The notes under the pieces: model-generated
Database searches by the model: none
Seen by the model: the letters and a program-made list of their open reading frames with translations, nothing else
Told to the model about the DNA's origin: nothing
Program-made: the position numbers and the translations under genes
NCBI GenBank assembly: GCA_032250805.1
Contig: JAVVEM010000008.1
Location: 39,773 to 103,772 of the forward strand
DNA: 64,000 nt
Reading direction: 5' to 3'
Origin: B18-G4 sp032250805
Lineage (GTDB): Bacteria > Bacteroidota > Bacteroidia > Bacteroidales > B18-G4
Part shown: in pieces, positions 17,661 to 25,383 of the stretch
How the letters are laid out: the number at the start of each line of letters is the position of its first letter
Position numbering within the stretch: position 1 is the stretch's first letter

Positions 17661-18749
17661 TTAATGGCTGGAACAATGCTGAAGAATCATTATATTGTCT
17701 TTCAGTAGCTTTGCCGTGAGGCATGAGTGTACCGGTACTATTCCCAGAATATCGCCATGCCTGATCCGGGAAATAAAATCCGGCTCTGATTTAATTATTC
17801 CGTGTTCCTGGCTCAGGGAAATAACATAAGTGTCGTTGACAGGTGTGCTCCAACCATTATCGTTGAAATGAACTACCTGGCCGTAAATGTTCAGTTTATC
17901 TTTTTTCAGGAATTCTTTTGAAAGCTGTGAGGCTCCCCCATAGATCAAAAACTCATTTCTGTCGGTGTATATGCCGCTTACAGGGCAGGCCACACATACT
18001 GCAATATCTTCAAAAGCGCAGCTTCCGAGGTAGTATTGCATAAGATCATAATAAACAAAATTTCCCGGCCGGATCTCATCAACAATGCTCAGGTCATCGA
18101 CAAGGCTGCATGAAGGTGTGTCGCCCATGGAAATAATAATATCAGGGTTGGATGCAGCAAAGTTGTCTTTCAATGACTTTAAAATTCCGGCATCGCGGGT
18201 AAAAATATTTTTGATCCGCTCTCTGTCCTGTGCATTATATGTGTTGCCCGAATGTGTTAAGAACCCCTTGAACCGAAGATGTTTATATTTATTGAGGCTT
18301 GCTATGCAGAGGCTTATCTTTTCCTGATCGGCATAATTCATTCCACTACGCCTGTAGCCTGCGTCGATCTCAATAAATATTCCAACAGTAGAATCGATTT
18401 GTGAGGCCAGAGGAGCGATCACCTCCACGGAGTCGACAAGCAGATTGAGCCGGATTTCTTTCGCCAGAGCCCTGATCATTTCTATCTCCCTGATGTTTAC
18501 CGGGAAGGCAATGGTAATGTCGTCCCAGCCGGCTGAAGCAAATTGCCTGGCCATGGATACCGACGATACGGTGATACTGTTCACTCCGTAGTCTTTGAAC
18601 CAATGCCCGATCGCCTCAGACTGATGCGTTTTAAAATGCGGACGGAAGGCTACGCCCGAATCCCTGGCCTTGCCGGCCATACGCATAATATTTGCCCGGC
18701 AAACAGCCTCATTGACAATAAAGGTGGGTTTTGTAATTGAAGGGTGCAT
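17661..18749 (-). CDS. Fold-type III PLP enzyme, D-threonine aldolase / D-serine dehydratase-like
   Basis: The 362-residue protein has the alanine-racemase-type TIM barrel start with FRPHFKTHQS, where K40 should form the Schiff base. The C-terminus carries VPVHSCLTA, in which H341 and C343 match the metal-binding His/Cys pair of eukaryote-type D-serine dehydratases and D-threonine aldolases. The predicted reaction is elimination or aldol cleavage of a D-3-hydroxy amino acid. The substrate is not readable. I chose ATG 18749 (MHPSITKPTF), which aligns with family N-termini; an in-frame start at 18836 would add 29 residues. It is adjacent to, and co-directional with, the dihydroorotate dehydrogenase-like gene but separated by about 160 bp. 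Confidence 0.83.
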   Translation of the reverse strand: MHPSITKPTFIVNEAVCRANIMRMAGKARDSGVAFRPHFKTHQSEAIGHWFKDYGVNSITVSSVSMARQFASAGWDDITIAFPVNIREIEMIRALAKEIRLNLLVDSVEVIAPLASQIDSTVGIFIEIDAGYRRSGMNYADQEKISLCIASLNKYKHLRFKGFLTHSGNTYNAQDRERIKNIFTRDAGILKSLKDNFAASNPDIIISMGDTPSCSLVDDLSIVDEIRPGNFVYYDLMQYYLGSCAFEDIAVCVACPVSGIYTDRNEFLIYGGASQLSKEFLKKDKLNIYGQVVHFNDNGWSTPVNDTYVISLSQEHGIIKSEPDFISRIRHGDILGIVPVHSCLTAKLLKDNIMILQHCSSH

Positions 18750-18908
18750 GTAATCAAAATAAGTCGTGGTTGTTATGGAAGCACCAATCGCACAAGCCCT
18801 GCCAAAGGCTTTAAGCGTGGTGCACTTTTTACTCAATCCTTACAAGGGATGATATTTTTGCACGCAGATCATTGACCATTAAGCAGTTATAATGCTTTGC
18901 AATTTGTC

Positions 18909-19913
18909 TCAGGCCTCATCGCTGCTATATTTTTCCCGGTCGCTGAAGTATTTCATGAACTGAACCCTTTCATACAGACTCGGGTTGACATACTCTTCCT
19001 GGCTAAGCTTGCCTTTGAAACCTGAAATGCTGTCGAATCCCTTTTCTTTCATCCAGTCCTGCATTTCTTCGATCACAGTAGCCAGGTATTCGGGCCCGTG
19101 CTTGTACAAGGCCGATACCATCTGAACCGCGTCAGCACCTGCCAGAAGCTGCTTGATCACTGCTTTTCCGTCGTGCACGCCGGTTGATGCTGCCAGATCG
19201 CATTTAACCCTGTTGGCCATGATGCCGATCCAGCGCAGCGAAGTGGACAGTTCTTTCGGACTGCTCAGCACATTTGTTGAGATGATCTCCATTTTATCCA
19301 GATCGATGTCGGGGCTGTAAAATCTGTTAAAGAGCACAATGCCGTTTACACCTGTTTTTGAAAGTACTTTTATGGCTCTTCCAAGATTAGAGAAATAATA
19401 GCTGATCTTTATGGATAAGGGTATGCTTATCGAATTCTTCACATCATTTATGATCTCAAGATAAGTGTGGTCAATATCTTCAAGGCTTTTGTCGATTGTG
19501 GAAGGGAGGATGAACATGTTAAGCTCAAGTGCATCGGCCCCGGCTTGCTCAATTTTACTTGCAAAATAAGTCCACTCATGCGAACTAACGCAGTTGATGC
19601 TTGCAATTACCGGGATCTTTACCTTTTTTTTTGAATCGCCGATAAGTTTGATATATTTTTCGATGTTTTGCTCTTTTATCTTGTAATCAAAATAATCGAG
19701 GTAGTCGTCCTTATACCTTGAAGGTGCTTCTTCGGTCAGCACTTTTTCGTATTCCATGGTGATCTCTTCCTCGAAAATAGATTTCAGAACCACCGCTCCG
19801 GCGCCGGATCTTTCCAGATCGGATATTTTTTTTACACTGTCGGTAAGCCCCGAACTGCCTATAATTACCGGGTTTCTGAGTTCGAGTCCTAAGTATTTTG
19901 TCGAAAGATCCAT
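18909..19913 (-). CDS. Dihydroorotate dehydrogenase-like flavoprotein (non-canonical active site)
   Basis: The 334-residue protein keeps the FMN-binding barrel of class 1 dihydroorotate dehydrogenases: NPVIIGSSGLT at the start, K44 in VVLKSIFEEE, IKISYY, and a GADAVQMVSALYKHG phosphate-binding end. In true PyrD the substrate loop reads NLSCPN with a catalytic cysteine. Here it reads ELNMFILP, so the cysteine position is I135 and the second asparagine is missing, while N132 is kept. It is therefore unlikely to make orotate. Proteins annotated dihydroorotate dehydrogenase-like are frequent in Bacteroidota; their reaction is unknown to me. A -7 element TAAATTTG lies at 19942-19949, 29 bp upstream. 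Confidence 0.82.
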   Translation of the reverse strand: MDLSTKYLGLELRNPVIIGSSGLTDSVKKISDLERSGAGAVVLKSIFEEEITMEYEKVLTEEAPSRYKDDYLDYFDYKIKEQNIEKYIKLIGDSKKKVKIPVIASINCVSSHEWTYFASKIEQAGADALELNMFILPSTIDKSLEDIDHTYLEIINDVKNSISIPLSIKISYYFSNLGRAIKVLSKTGVNGIVLFNRFYSPDIDLDKMEIISTNVLSSPKELSTSLRWIGIMANRVKCDLAASTGVHDGKAVIKQLLAGADAVQMVSALYKHGPEYLATVIEEMQDWMKEKGFDSISGFKGKLSQEEYVNPSLYERVQFMKYFSDREKYSSDEA

Positions 19914-19941
19914 AAATGTATATTTTGGTTGAATAGCATTA

Positions 19942-19949
19942 CAAATTTA
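19942..19949 (-). promoter_or_regulatory. -7 element TAAATTTG
   Basis: TAAATTTG on the minus strand fits TAnnTTTG and ends 29 bp before the ATG of the dihydroorotate dehydrogenase-like gene. Confidence 0.4.
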
Positions 19950-19991
19950 GCGAATATGATTAAACTTTGAAAGTTTTAGTGCAGGATCAGA

Positions 19992-21254
19992 TCATCGTGC
20001 AGTGATCTGCTTAAAAAGTTCTGCCAAAGCAGCAGCCCATGCGCCGGAATACTCCTCAAGGTTTTTTTGTACATCTTCCGACGGATAAGCCTTCAGATAG
20101 TGGTGTGCACATATGGGATCAGATGTGTATGATGGTGTACTGGTTCCGGCACCGCTTAGTTTTTGGATGTTTTCCAGCAGCGATTCTCCATCTTTAAGGA
20201 ACAAAAGATCGCTGTCGTCAGCAAGAAAGCCGGCCAGGTCGATAATATTTTTACCAGGCAGAAGGTTGCTCACGATGTTCTCCTGTGCAAAGCAAACAAC
20301 AGCATGTATATCGTGTGTTGCCTGCAGCAATTGTTTTTGCAACTCTGTTTCGGGATTGCTCAGGTGATCATAAATACTGATCATGGTCTTGTTTGCTGTT
20401 TGCAATGCGAAGGCATAAGGAACCGGCTGATAAGGATGCGTGCCTTTATAGAGTGGAATAGCCGGTCGTATGGGAAGTACCTTCAGAAAAGCGATGTTTC
20501 CTTCAGCCTGTGATTTTTCTGCAGCCGGCAATTCAGGATTGAAGTGCTGCAACAATTCCTTTTTTGGCACTTTTGGCACATGCTTCCAGCAGTGCCCGAT
20601 AAAATCGCATTCGTATGGGTCGCTGCAATGCGGGCCAACTTCGATCTTTGGCGAGTGGGGCAGGGTGAGGGTTTCTTTTTCTTTCAGGATCTGGCTCCTG
20701 ATAAATTCCTGGCGCGACAATGCTTCGTCGGTAACATGAACGGTTTTGAAGAGTTTGGCCGGCTCGATCTCATCGCCACGCTCATAGTTTTCATCAATGT
20801 GGATGATCGATATGCTTTGCAGGTCCAGTCCTGTGCCCCGGATAACATAGTACTGCAGGGCCGCGTCCATCAGATATGTGGGAGATATCCCCCTCGAGCT
20901 CTTTACTTCGTATGCATGCCAGCCGGTAGCTGTCTTCACGAGGATGTCGAGGAAAATAAGGATCTGGTCATACTGAAAGCCTGCTTCGTAGATCACCGGA
21001 TAGCCTGATCTGATCTTTTCCTGTGTAAGCATTACAGATCTTCTGTATCCCGAAGGATGTCCGGGGCTCATATCTATACCCCCGGGGAAAAGCTGTTGCG
21101 CCAGCCCGCCCACTTCATGCCCTCTTCTGAAAACGATCATCCGCTCCTGCGGAAGCCTGTCGCGTAAAAAAGGCCTTTTTTTATTAAGGTATAAGGATTT
21201 AAGGCACTGTACGCCCCGGATAAAGGTAGATTTGGAGAGGAGATGCTTTTCCAT
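19992..21254 (-). CDS. RecB-like Fe-S nuclease with degenerate exonuclease domain (DUF2779-like)
   Basis: Of the 420 residues, the first 225 look like a Cas4/AddB-type PD-(D/E)XK nuclease. D103 lies in FLDILV, E116-x-K118 in AYEVKSS, Q134 and Y135 follow, and four cysteines (C17, C210, C216, C222) are spaced as a 1+3 [4Fe-4S] site. The second half matches the region where DUF2779 proteins carry a DnaQ-like exonuclease (LDFETxxPAIPLYKGTxPY). Here the motif reads FLKVLPIRPAIPLYKGT, so the metal-binding D and E are replaced by K258 and L260. The exonuclease half is thus probably inactive. It is 25 bp downstream of an intact exonuclease gene on the same strand. Confidence 0.72.
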   Translation of the reverse strand: MEKHLLSKSTFIRGVQCLKSLYLNKKRPFLRDRLPQERMIVFRRGHEVGGLAQQLFPGGIDMSPGHPSGYRRSVMLTQEKIRSGYPVIYEAGFQYDQILIFLDILVKTATGWHAYEVKSSRGISPTYLMDAALQYYVIRGTGLDLQSISIIHIDENYERGDEIEPAKLFKTVHVTDEALSRQEFIRSQILKEKETLTLPHSPKIEVGPHCSDPYECDFIGHCWKHVPKVPKKELLQHFNPELPAAEKSQAEGNIAFLKVLPIRPAIPLYKGTHPYQPVPYAFALQTANKTMISIYDHLSNPETELQKQLLQATHDIHAVVCFAQENIVSNLLPGKNIIDLAGFLADDSDLLFLKDGESLLENIQKLSGAGTSTPSYTSDPICAHHYLKAYPSEDVQKNLEEYSGAWAAALAELFKQITAR

Positions 21255-21279
21255 GCCCCAAATGTAATGAAATTGTTTG

Positions 21280-21990
21280 CTATTCAGCCACCATCACCAC
21301 CTGTCCTTCTTCAAGCAGTGGTTTACCCTGATAACGGAGAAACAGTTGTGCAATGGTCAGCACATCTTTCTGGCAATACTTTACGATCCGTTCAAGGTCA
21401 TTTTCCTTCCAGTAAACCTCACCCACCTGGCTCCCGTCAATATCATCCTTCGGTGTAGGAATGTTAAATACAGCAGCAAGCAGTTCAAGCGAAGTGTAAT
21501 TTTTGTAATCCCCGAATTTCCATAATTCCATGGTATCGATATGGGCCACTTCCCAGGGCTTTTTGCCGGCAAGATCAAGGATCTCGGGCAATGGAATGCC
21601 ATTGATTAGCATTCTGCGCGACAGATAAGGAAAGTCGAATTCTTTTCCGTTGTGTGCACACAAAAGAAAATTCTTGCTGCTGAACCTGGCCTCAAGCAGA
21701 TCGGCAAAGTCTTTCAGAACCTGTTTTTCATCATCACCATAAAATGACTTGATACGGAAATTTCCATCCATGAGCATACCAAATGAAATACACACCACTT
21801 TCCCGAATTCGGCATAGATGCCTGCCCTGTGAAAAAGTGTTTCGGGTGTATCATCATCCTCTTTTTTCAGGTATCCCGCCTTCTTGTCCCACAATCGCCT
21901 GAATGTTTCAGGCATCTCGCCATAAGCGGCGCACATGGGCACTGTTTCAATGTCGAGAAACAGCAATTTTTGGAAAGGAATGTAATTCAT
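21280..21990 (-). CDS. DnaQ-like 3'-5' exonuclease related to DNA polymerase B proofreading domain
   Basis: The 236-residue protein has all DEDD exonuclease motifs: FLDIETV (D13, E15), CAHNGKEFDFPYL (D119) and YCQKDV (D209, with Y205 for the DEDDy form). It should remove nucleotides from 3' ends of single-stranded DNA or RNA. I chose the ATG at 21990 (MNYIPFQKLL); ATGs at 21999 and 21993 are equally possible. The gene precedes the Fe-S nuclease by 25 bp and the two probably act together, because the nuclease has lost the catalytic residues of its own exonuclease domain. Confidence 0.85.
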   Translation of the reverse strand: MNYIPFQKLLFLDIETVPMCAAYGEMPETFRRLWDKKAGYLKKEDDDTPETLFHRAGIYAEFGKVVCISFGMLMDGNFRIKSFYGDDEKQVLKDFADLLEARFSSKNFLLCAHNGKEFDFPYLSRRMLINGIPLPEILDLAGKKPWEVAHIDTMELWKFGDYKNYTSLELLAAVFNIPTPKDDIDGSQVGEVYWKENDLERIVKYCQKDVLTIAQLFLRYQGKPLLEEGQVVMVAE

Positions 21991-22065
21991 CATAAGCAAC
22001 AGGATTTTGTTTGGAGCATAAAATTAATGAATTTCCTGTGTTTTTTCGGTAATTTCGCTGTTAAT

Positions 22066-23370
22066 ATGATCATGACAAGTAAAATTGTACATACCGGTGT
22101 TCTGCTGTTCGTGCTTCTGCTGTTGTTTTCATCTTCATGTAAAAAAGAAGACGACAACTCTCCGCCATCGGTAATTGTTGATGCACCGCTCGAAAATGAA
22201 GTGTTTTTTTCGCGCGATACCATACCGCTTAGCGGGTCGGCAAACGACGACATTATGCTGGAGCATATCCGGATCGTGTTGGAGGATAATAATAATCAGC
22301 CGGTAAGCACGCCAAAATACCTGCATCCCAATAGCAGGAATTATGTATTCTCTTTTGATTATATCATTGATGAACCTTTCCTGGCGAGTGGTGAATATAC
22401 GCTCGTGGTTTCGGCCTACGATGGCCGGAACAGCAGCAGCGATTATACAGCACTGCAGATCAGGGGCATTGAGCGTGAATTTGAGAAGGTCCTGTTGCTT
22501 TGCCGCCCCAATAATTTAAAAACATATCTGTATTCCATCGACACCTCAGGGGATGTAAAGGCCGAAAAGGTGATTGATCATGGGTATCAGGCTTCTGCCG
22601 TCAATTCAGGCCGGCGAAAGCTCTTTATGATCAAACCGGAGCCTTCGGCCCTCTATGCCTTCGATCTTGACGACCTGGAAGGGGATGAGTTGCTGACTGC
22701 CTCACCGCCTTATCCGTTTTTTACGGATGTGATCGCAGGCTCTTCCCTGACCTTTGTTTCTACTGCAAATGGCGATATCAAAGGCCTGAACGATTACGGG
22801 CAAACTGTTTTTGTGACGGCAACAAATGCCGACACCGTTCCGTTGCGCGTGCATACGCATTTCGATTACATATTATCATACTGCCAGCGCCGGGGTGCTC
22901 CCGGAAAATCGATCAGGCAGTATTATGCCGGCTCAGGTGTGTTCAGGGCGGGAAAGGAGATTACGTTTTCCGTAACGGATTTCTTTAGTCCCCACCAGTC
23001 GAAATGCCTTATTTTTGGAAATGAGGCCGAAGGCGGTCGCGTATATGAGTTCGGCATCACCGAAAATTATATCATCGCACTCAAAGAGCTTCCACAGGAT
23101 CTTATCAAAGATGTTGTTGAGATCGCTGCCGGTAATTATATCATCGCCGCCGAAACCGGACTGTATCAATATATGAATGCTTCGAACACGCTTACTTCCT
23201 GGGCTTCCGGACTTGAAGCCGGATTTCTGTGTTTTGATGAAAGCAATTTTATTTTATATGCTGCCTCAGAACAAATGGTTTATGTCATAAATGCCGGCAA
23301 TGGAGAGATCATCAGCGAAATACCAATTCCTTATCCTGTTGTAAACATGCACATTCAGTATAACATCTGA
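22066..23370 (+). CDS. Lipoprotein with N-terminal Ig-like and C-terminal beta-propeller-like regions
   Basis: The 434-residue protein starts MIMTSKIVHTG and has a lipoprotein signal ending in FSSSC, so it is probably anchored to a membrane by a lipidated cysteine. Residues about 30-120 (PPSVIVDAPLENEVFF ... GEYTLVVSAYDG) look like a bacterial Ig-like domain. The rest has repeated short beta-strand blocks (KVLLLCRPNN, LFMIKPEPS, YIIAAETGLYQYM) suggesting a propeller. No catalytic motif is seen. The longer in-frame opening at 21829 overlaps the divergent exonuclease gene and destroys the signal peptide, so I rejected it. mnmD follows with 1 bp between, so the genes are co-transcribed. Confidence 0.78.
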   Translation: MIMTSKIVHTGVLLFVLLLLFSSSCKKEDDNSPPSVIVDAPLENEVFFSRDTIPLSGSANDDIMLEHIRIVLEDNNNQPVSTPKYLHPNSRNYVFSFDYIIDEPFLASGEYTLVVSAYDGRNSSSDYTALQIRGIEREFEKVLLLCRPNNLKTYLYSIDTSGDVKAEKVIDHGYQASAVNSGRRKLFMIKPEPSALYAFDLDDLEGDELLTASPPYPFFTDVIAGSSLTFVSTANGDIKGLNDYGQTVFVTATNADTVPLRVHTHFDYILSYCQRRGAPGKSIRQYYAGSGVFRAGKEITFSVTDFFSPHQSKCLIFGNEAEGGRVYEFGITENYIIALKELPQDLIKDVVEIAAGNYIIAAETGLYQYMNASNTLTSWASGLEAGFLCFDESNFILYAASEQMVYVINAGNGEIISEIPIPYPVVNMHIQYNI

Positions 23371-23371
23371 T

Positions 23372-24049
23372 ATGAATGCATCAGATCTGGTCATAAGCGG
23401 AGATGGGTCACATACCTTAAAACTAAAAGGTGTTGATGAGCATTATCATTCGGTTTACGGCGCTTTGGCCGAATCACGTCATGTATTTATCCGGGCAGGG
23501 CTGAAGCATATTTCCTTACAGGGCAATGAAGAACTGAGCATCCTTGAGCTGGGTTTCGGGACAGGCCTCAACACCCTGCTAACGCTATGTGAACTGCTTG
23601 ATAAAGGGGTTGAAACACTGTATACCGCTATCGAAGCTTTTCCCCTGGAGGATGGTATCTGGCAGCGGCTGAATTATCCTGAACTTATCCGCCACAAACA
23701 GGCCCGTGAACTTTTTTTAACGATCCACGAAGCTGCCTGGGAAAAGACGGTGAAGGTGGAAAAGGGATTCCTGCTGCATAAGCGACAAATAAAATTTCAG
23801 GATCTGCAGCCAGGCCCTGAGCAATACAATCTGGTGTATTTTGATGCCTTCAGTCCTGAAGTGCAGCCCGAACTGTGGACGGAAGATATTTTCAGGAAGA
23901 TAGCGCAAATGCTTGTAAAAGAAGGTATTTTGGTAACCTACTCGGCTAAGGGAAGCGTCAGGCGTGCATTGGAAACAAGCGGGCTCAGGGTGGAGAGGTT
24001 GCCCGGCCCTGAGGGGAAAAGAGAAATGATCAGGGCAATAAAATGTTAG
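23372..24049 (+). CDS. mnmD: tRNA U34 methyltransferase MnmD
   Basis: The 225-residue protein has the single methyltransferase domain that corresponds to MnmC domain 2, without the FAD oxidase domain. The SAM motif ILELGFGTGLN (57-67) and the active-site segment YFDAFSPEVQPELW (D158, W169) are intact. It methylates 5-aminomethyl-2-thiouridine at the wobble position of tRNAs, completing mnm5s2U. The stand-alone form is common where MnmC is not fused. It starts 1 bp after the preceding stop codon and the acylphosphatase ATG follows 1 bp after its own stop, so the three genes form an operon. Confidence 0.92.
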   Translation: MNASDLVISGDGSHTLKLKGVDEHYHSVYGALAESRHVFIRAGLKHISLQGNEELSILELGFGTGLNTLLTLCELLDKGVETLYTAIEAFPLEDGIWQRLNYPELIRHKQARELFLTIHEAAWEKTVKVEKGFLLHKRQIKFQDLQPGPEQYNLVYFDAFSPEVQPELWTEDIFRKIAQMLVKEGILVTYSAKGSVRRALETSGLRVERLPGPEGKREMIRAIKC

Positions 24050-24050
24050 G

Positions 24051-24335
24051 ATGAACAAATTGTTTATGAAAAGAAGTTTTTCTATTACAGTGACGGGCAG
24101 GGTGCAGGGGGTAGGATTCAGGTTTTATACCCAGAAAAAAGCACGTGCACTGGGAATAAATGGCTTTATGAAGAATATGCGCGACGGTTCGGTATATATT
24201 GAGGCCGAAGGCGAAAGTGAAAAGCTAAATGAATTTGTGCTGTGGGTGCAAAAGGGGCCTGAATGGGCCAGAGTGGATGATGTTAAATTACAGGAAAAAC
24301 CACTGGAGCAGTTCGAAGGATTTTCCATCAGATGA
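24051..24335 (+). CDS. Acylphosphatase
   Basis: The 94-residue protein shows the complete acylphosphatase fold signature GRVQGVGFRFYTQKKA and GFMKNMRDGSVYIEAEG, with catalytic R24 and N42. It hydrolyses acyl phosphates such as acetyl phosphate and 1,3-bisphosphoglycerate in the cytoplasm. The second Met (residue 6, 24066) would give the usual family length of about 89, so that start is also possible. It is the last gene of the lipoprotein-mnmD operon and converges with the next gene. Confidence 0.93.
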   Translation: MNKLFMKRSFSITVTGRVQGVGFRFYTQKKARALGINGFMKNMRDGSVYIEAEGESEKLNEFVLWVQKGPEWARVDDVKLQEKPLEQFEGFSIR

Positions 24336-24386
24336 ACCTTATCTCTGAATAATTTTCTGGTCGGCCGATGGCAGGCCATCTCCTCT

Positions 24387-24959
24387 TTAATATTCTCCCA
24401 GCCTTTTCATTACCATACTTTCAATCTTATCAAAAAGTGAATTGGGCTGCCATGCCCGCCAATTAAATTCATTGAACCCTCCACCGAAGGCAATGAAATA
24501 ATCCAGCCTGCTGCTCACGAATTCTTCAAGTACATGATTACGGAAATTCAGGCCTACGATCCATCCATCTTCAATATCGTCGAACCATTCGGAGTAATAA
24601 TCGCTGTCGCCTGAGTGAAAGGTTAGCAAATTTTCGCCGATAAGCAGGAAACGGTTAATGCCTTCATCGATCATCCGGTCGATCAAATGCCGTTTCAGAT
24701 ACATAATATCATTGTACAACACATCATTCCATTCGCCGATCAGTTCTATAATGCAGAATTGTTTATCGTAATCAGCATAGATCACTTTCAGGAAAAGGGT
24801 GGATGAACCGATCTCATCCCATTGCGGGTGGATCACATAATCGTAAATGGCATGAGAGAATTCAAACTCGCTGTATTCGCGGCCATAAAAGGGCGACCGC
24901 TCATCTTCACTTGCTATGTAAAGATGTCGCCAGTTATAAAATGGTTCAATAGCATGCAT
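24387..24959 (-). CDS. Conserved-looking cytoplasmic protein of unknown function
   Basis: The 190-residue protein has no signal peptide or membrane segment. It is rich in aromatic and acidic residues (SDYYSEWFDDIEDGW) and shows alternating helix/strand blocks (FLKVIYADYDKQFCIIELIG, INRFLLIGENLL). I do not recognise a domain. It has normal codon use and no frame disruption, and sits 35 bp downstream of the DUF493 gene on the same strand, so the two are probably co-transcribed. A gene of this size and composition next to DUF493 in Bacteroidota is plausible but I cannot name it. Confidence 0.7.
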   Translation of the reverse strand: MHAIEPFYNWRHLYIASEDERSPFYGREYSEFEFSHAIYDYVIHPQWDEIGSSTLFLKVIYADYDKQFCIIELIGEWNDVLYNDIMYLKRHLIDRMIDEGINRFLLIGENLLTFHSGDSDYYSEWFDDIEDGWIVGLNFRNHVLEEFVSSRLDYFIAFGGGFNEFNWRAWQPNSLFDKIESMVMKRLGEY

Positions 24960-24994
24960 ATATACTTTCCTCGACCCTGTTTATAGTTCTATAT

Positions 24995-25315
24995 CTACAA
25001 AGCAAATTTCAGGCCTTTTATTGTTTTTAATCTTTTATACACATCCTCGAGTGTTTGCTGGCTGGCAATGACCACACTTACCGTATAGCTGATATACTTG
25101 CCGCCTGAACTGGCCTTTTGACGCCAATTGGAAAAGGGGACCCGGAAATCGATAAATATTTTTTCCATGGCCTCTATGCTGTCTTCAGGCTTTATACTGG
25201 CAACAATGATCGCTTTCAGATCAAATTTTACAGGATAATTCACTGATTGTTTTCCAAACAGCCTGCAGGCATCTGCGCCTCCGTTTCCTCCTCCGTTTCC
25301 TCCTGGTAAATCCAT
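24995..25315 (-). CDS. DUF493 (YbeD-like) family protein
   Basis: The 106-residue protein has the DUF493 ferredoxin-like fold. The pattern is YPVKFDLKAIIVAS, a helix with MEKIFIDF, then SSGGKYISYTVSVVIASQQTLEDVYKRLKTIKGLKFAL. E. coli YbeD is the archetype and is described as a lipoic-acid-metabolism-linked protein of unknown action. The ATG at 25315 gives MDLPGGNGGGNGG, a glycine-rich tail before the domain. The longer in-frame opening to 25393 overlaps the neighbouring gene, so I rejected it. Confidence 0.8.
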   Translation of the reverse strand: MDLPGGNGGGNGGADACRLFGKQSVNYPVKFDLKAIIVASIKPEDSIEAMEKIFIDFRVPFSNWRQKASSGGKYISYTVSVVIASQQTLEDVYKRLKTIKGLKFAL

Positions 25316-25383
25316 ATTATGTTTATGATTATTTGACGAACGAATACTCTTTGGTGAATAAACGCTTAAGTGCTTAAACATGT

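Noticed and set aside
24367..24380. GATGGC-GCCATC palindrome between convergent genes
   Set aside because: The loop would be only two to four bases and no T-run follows on either strand, so a terminator is not supported.
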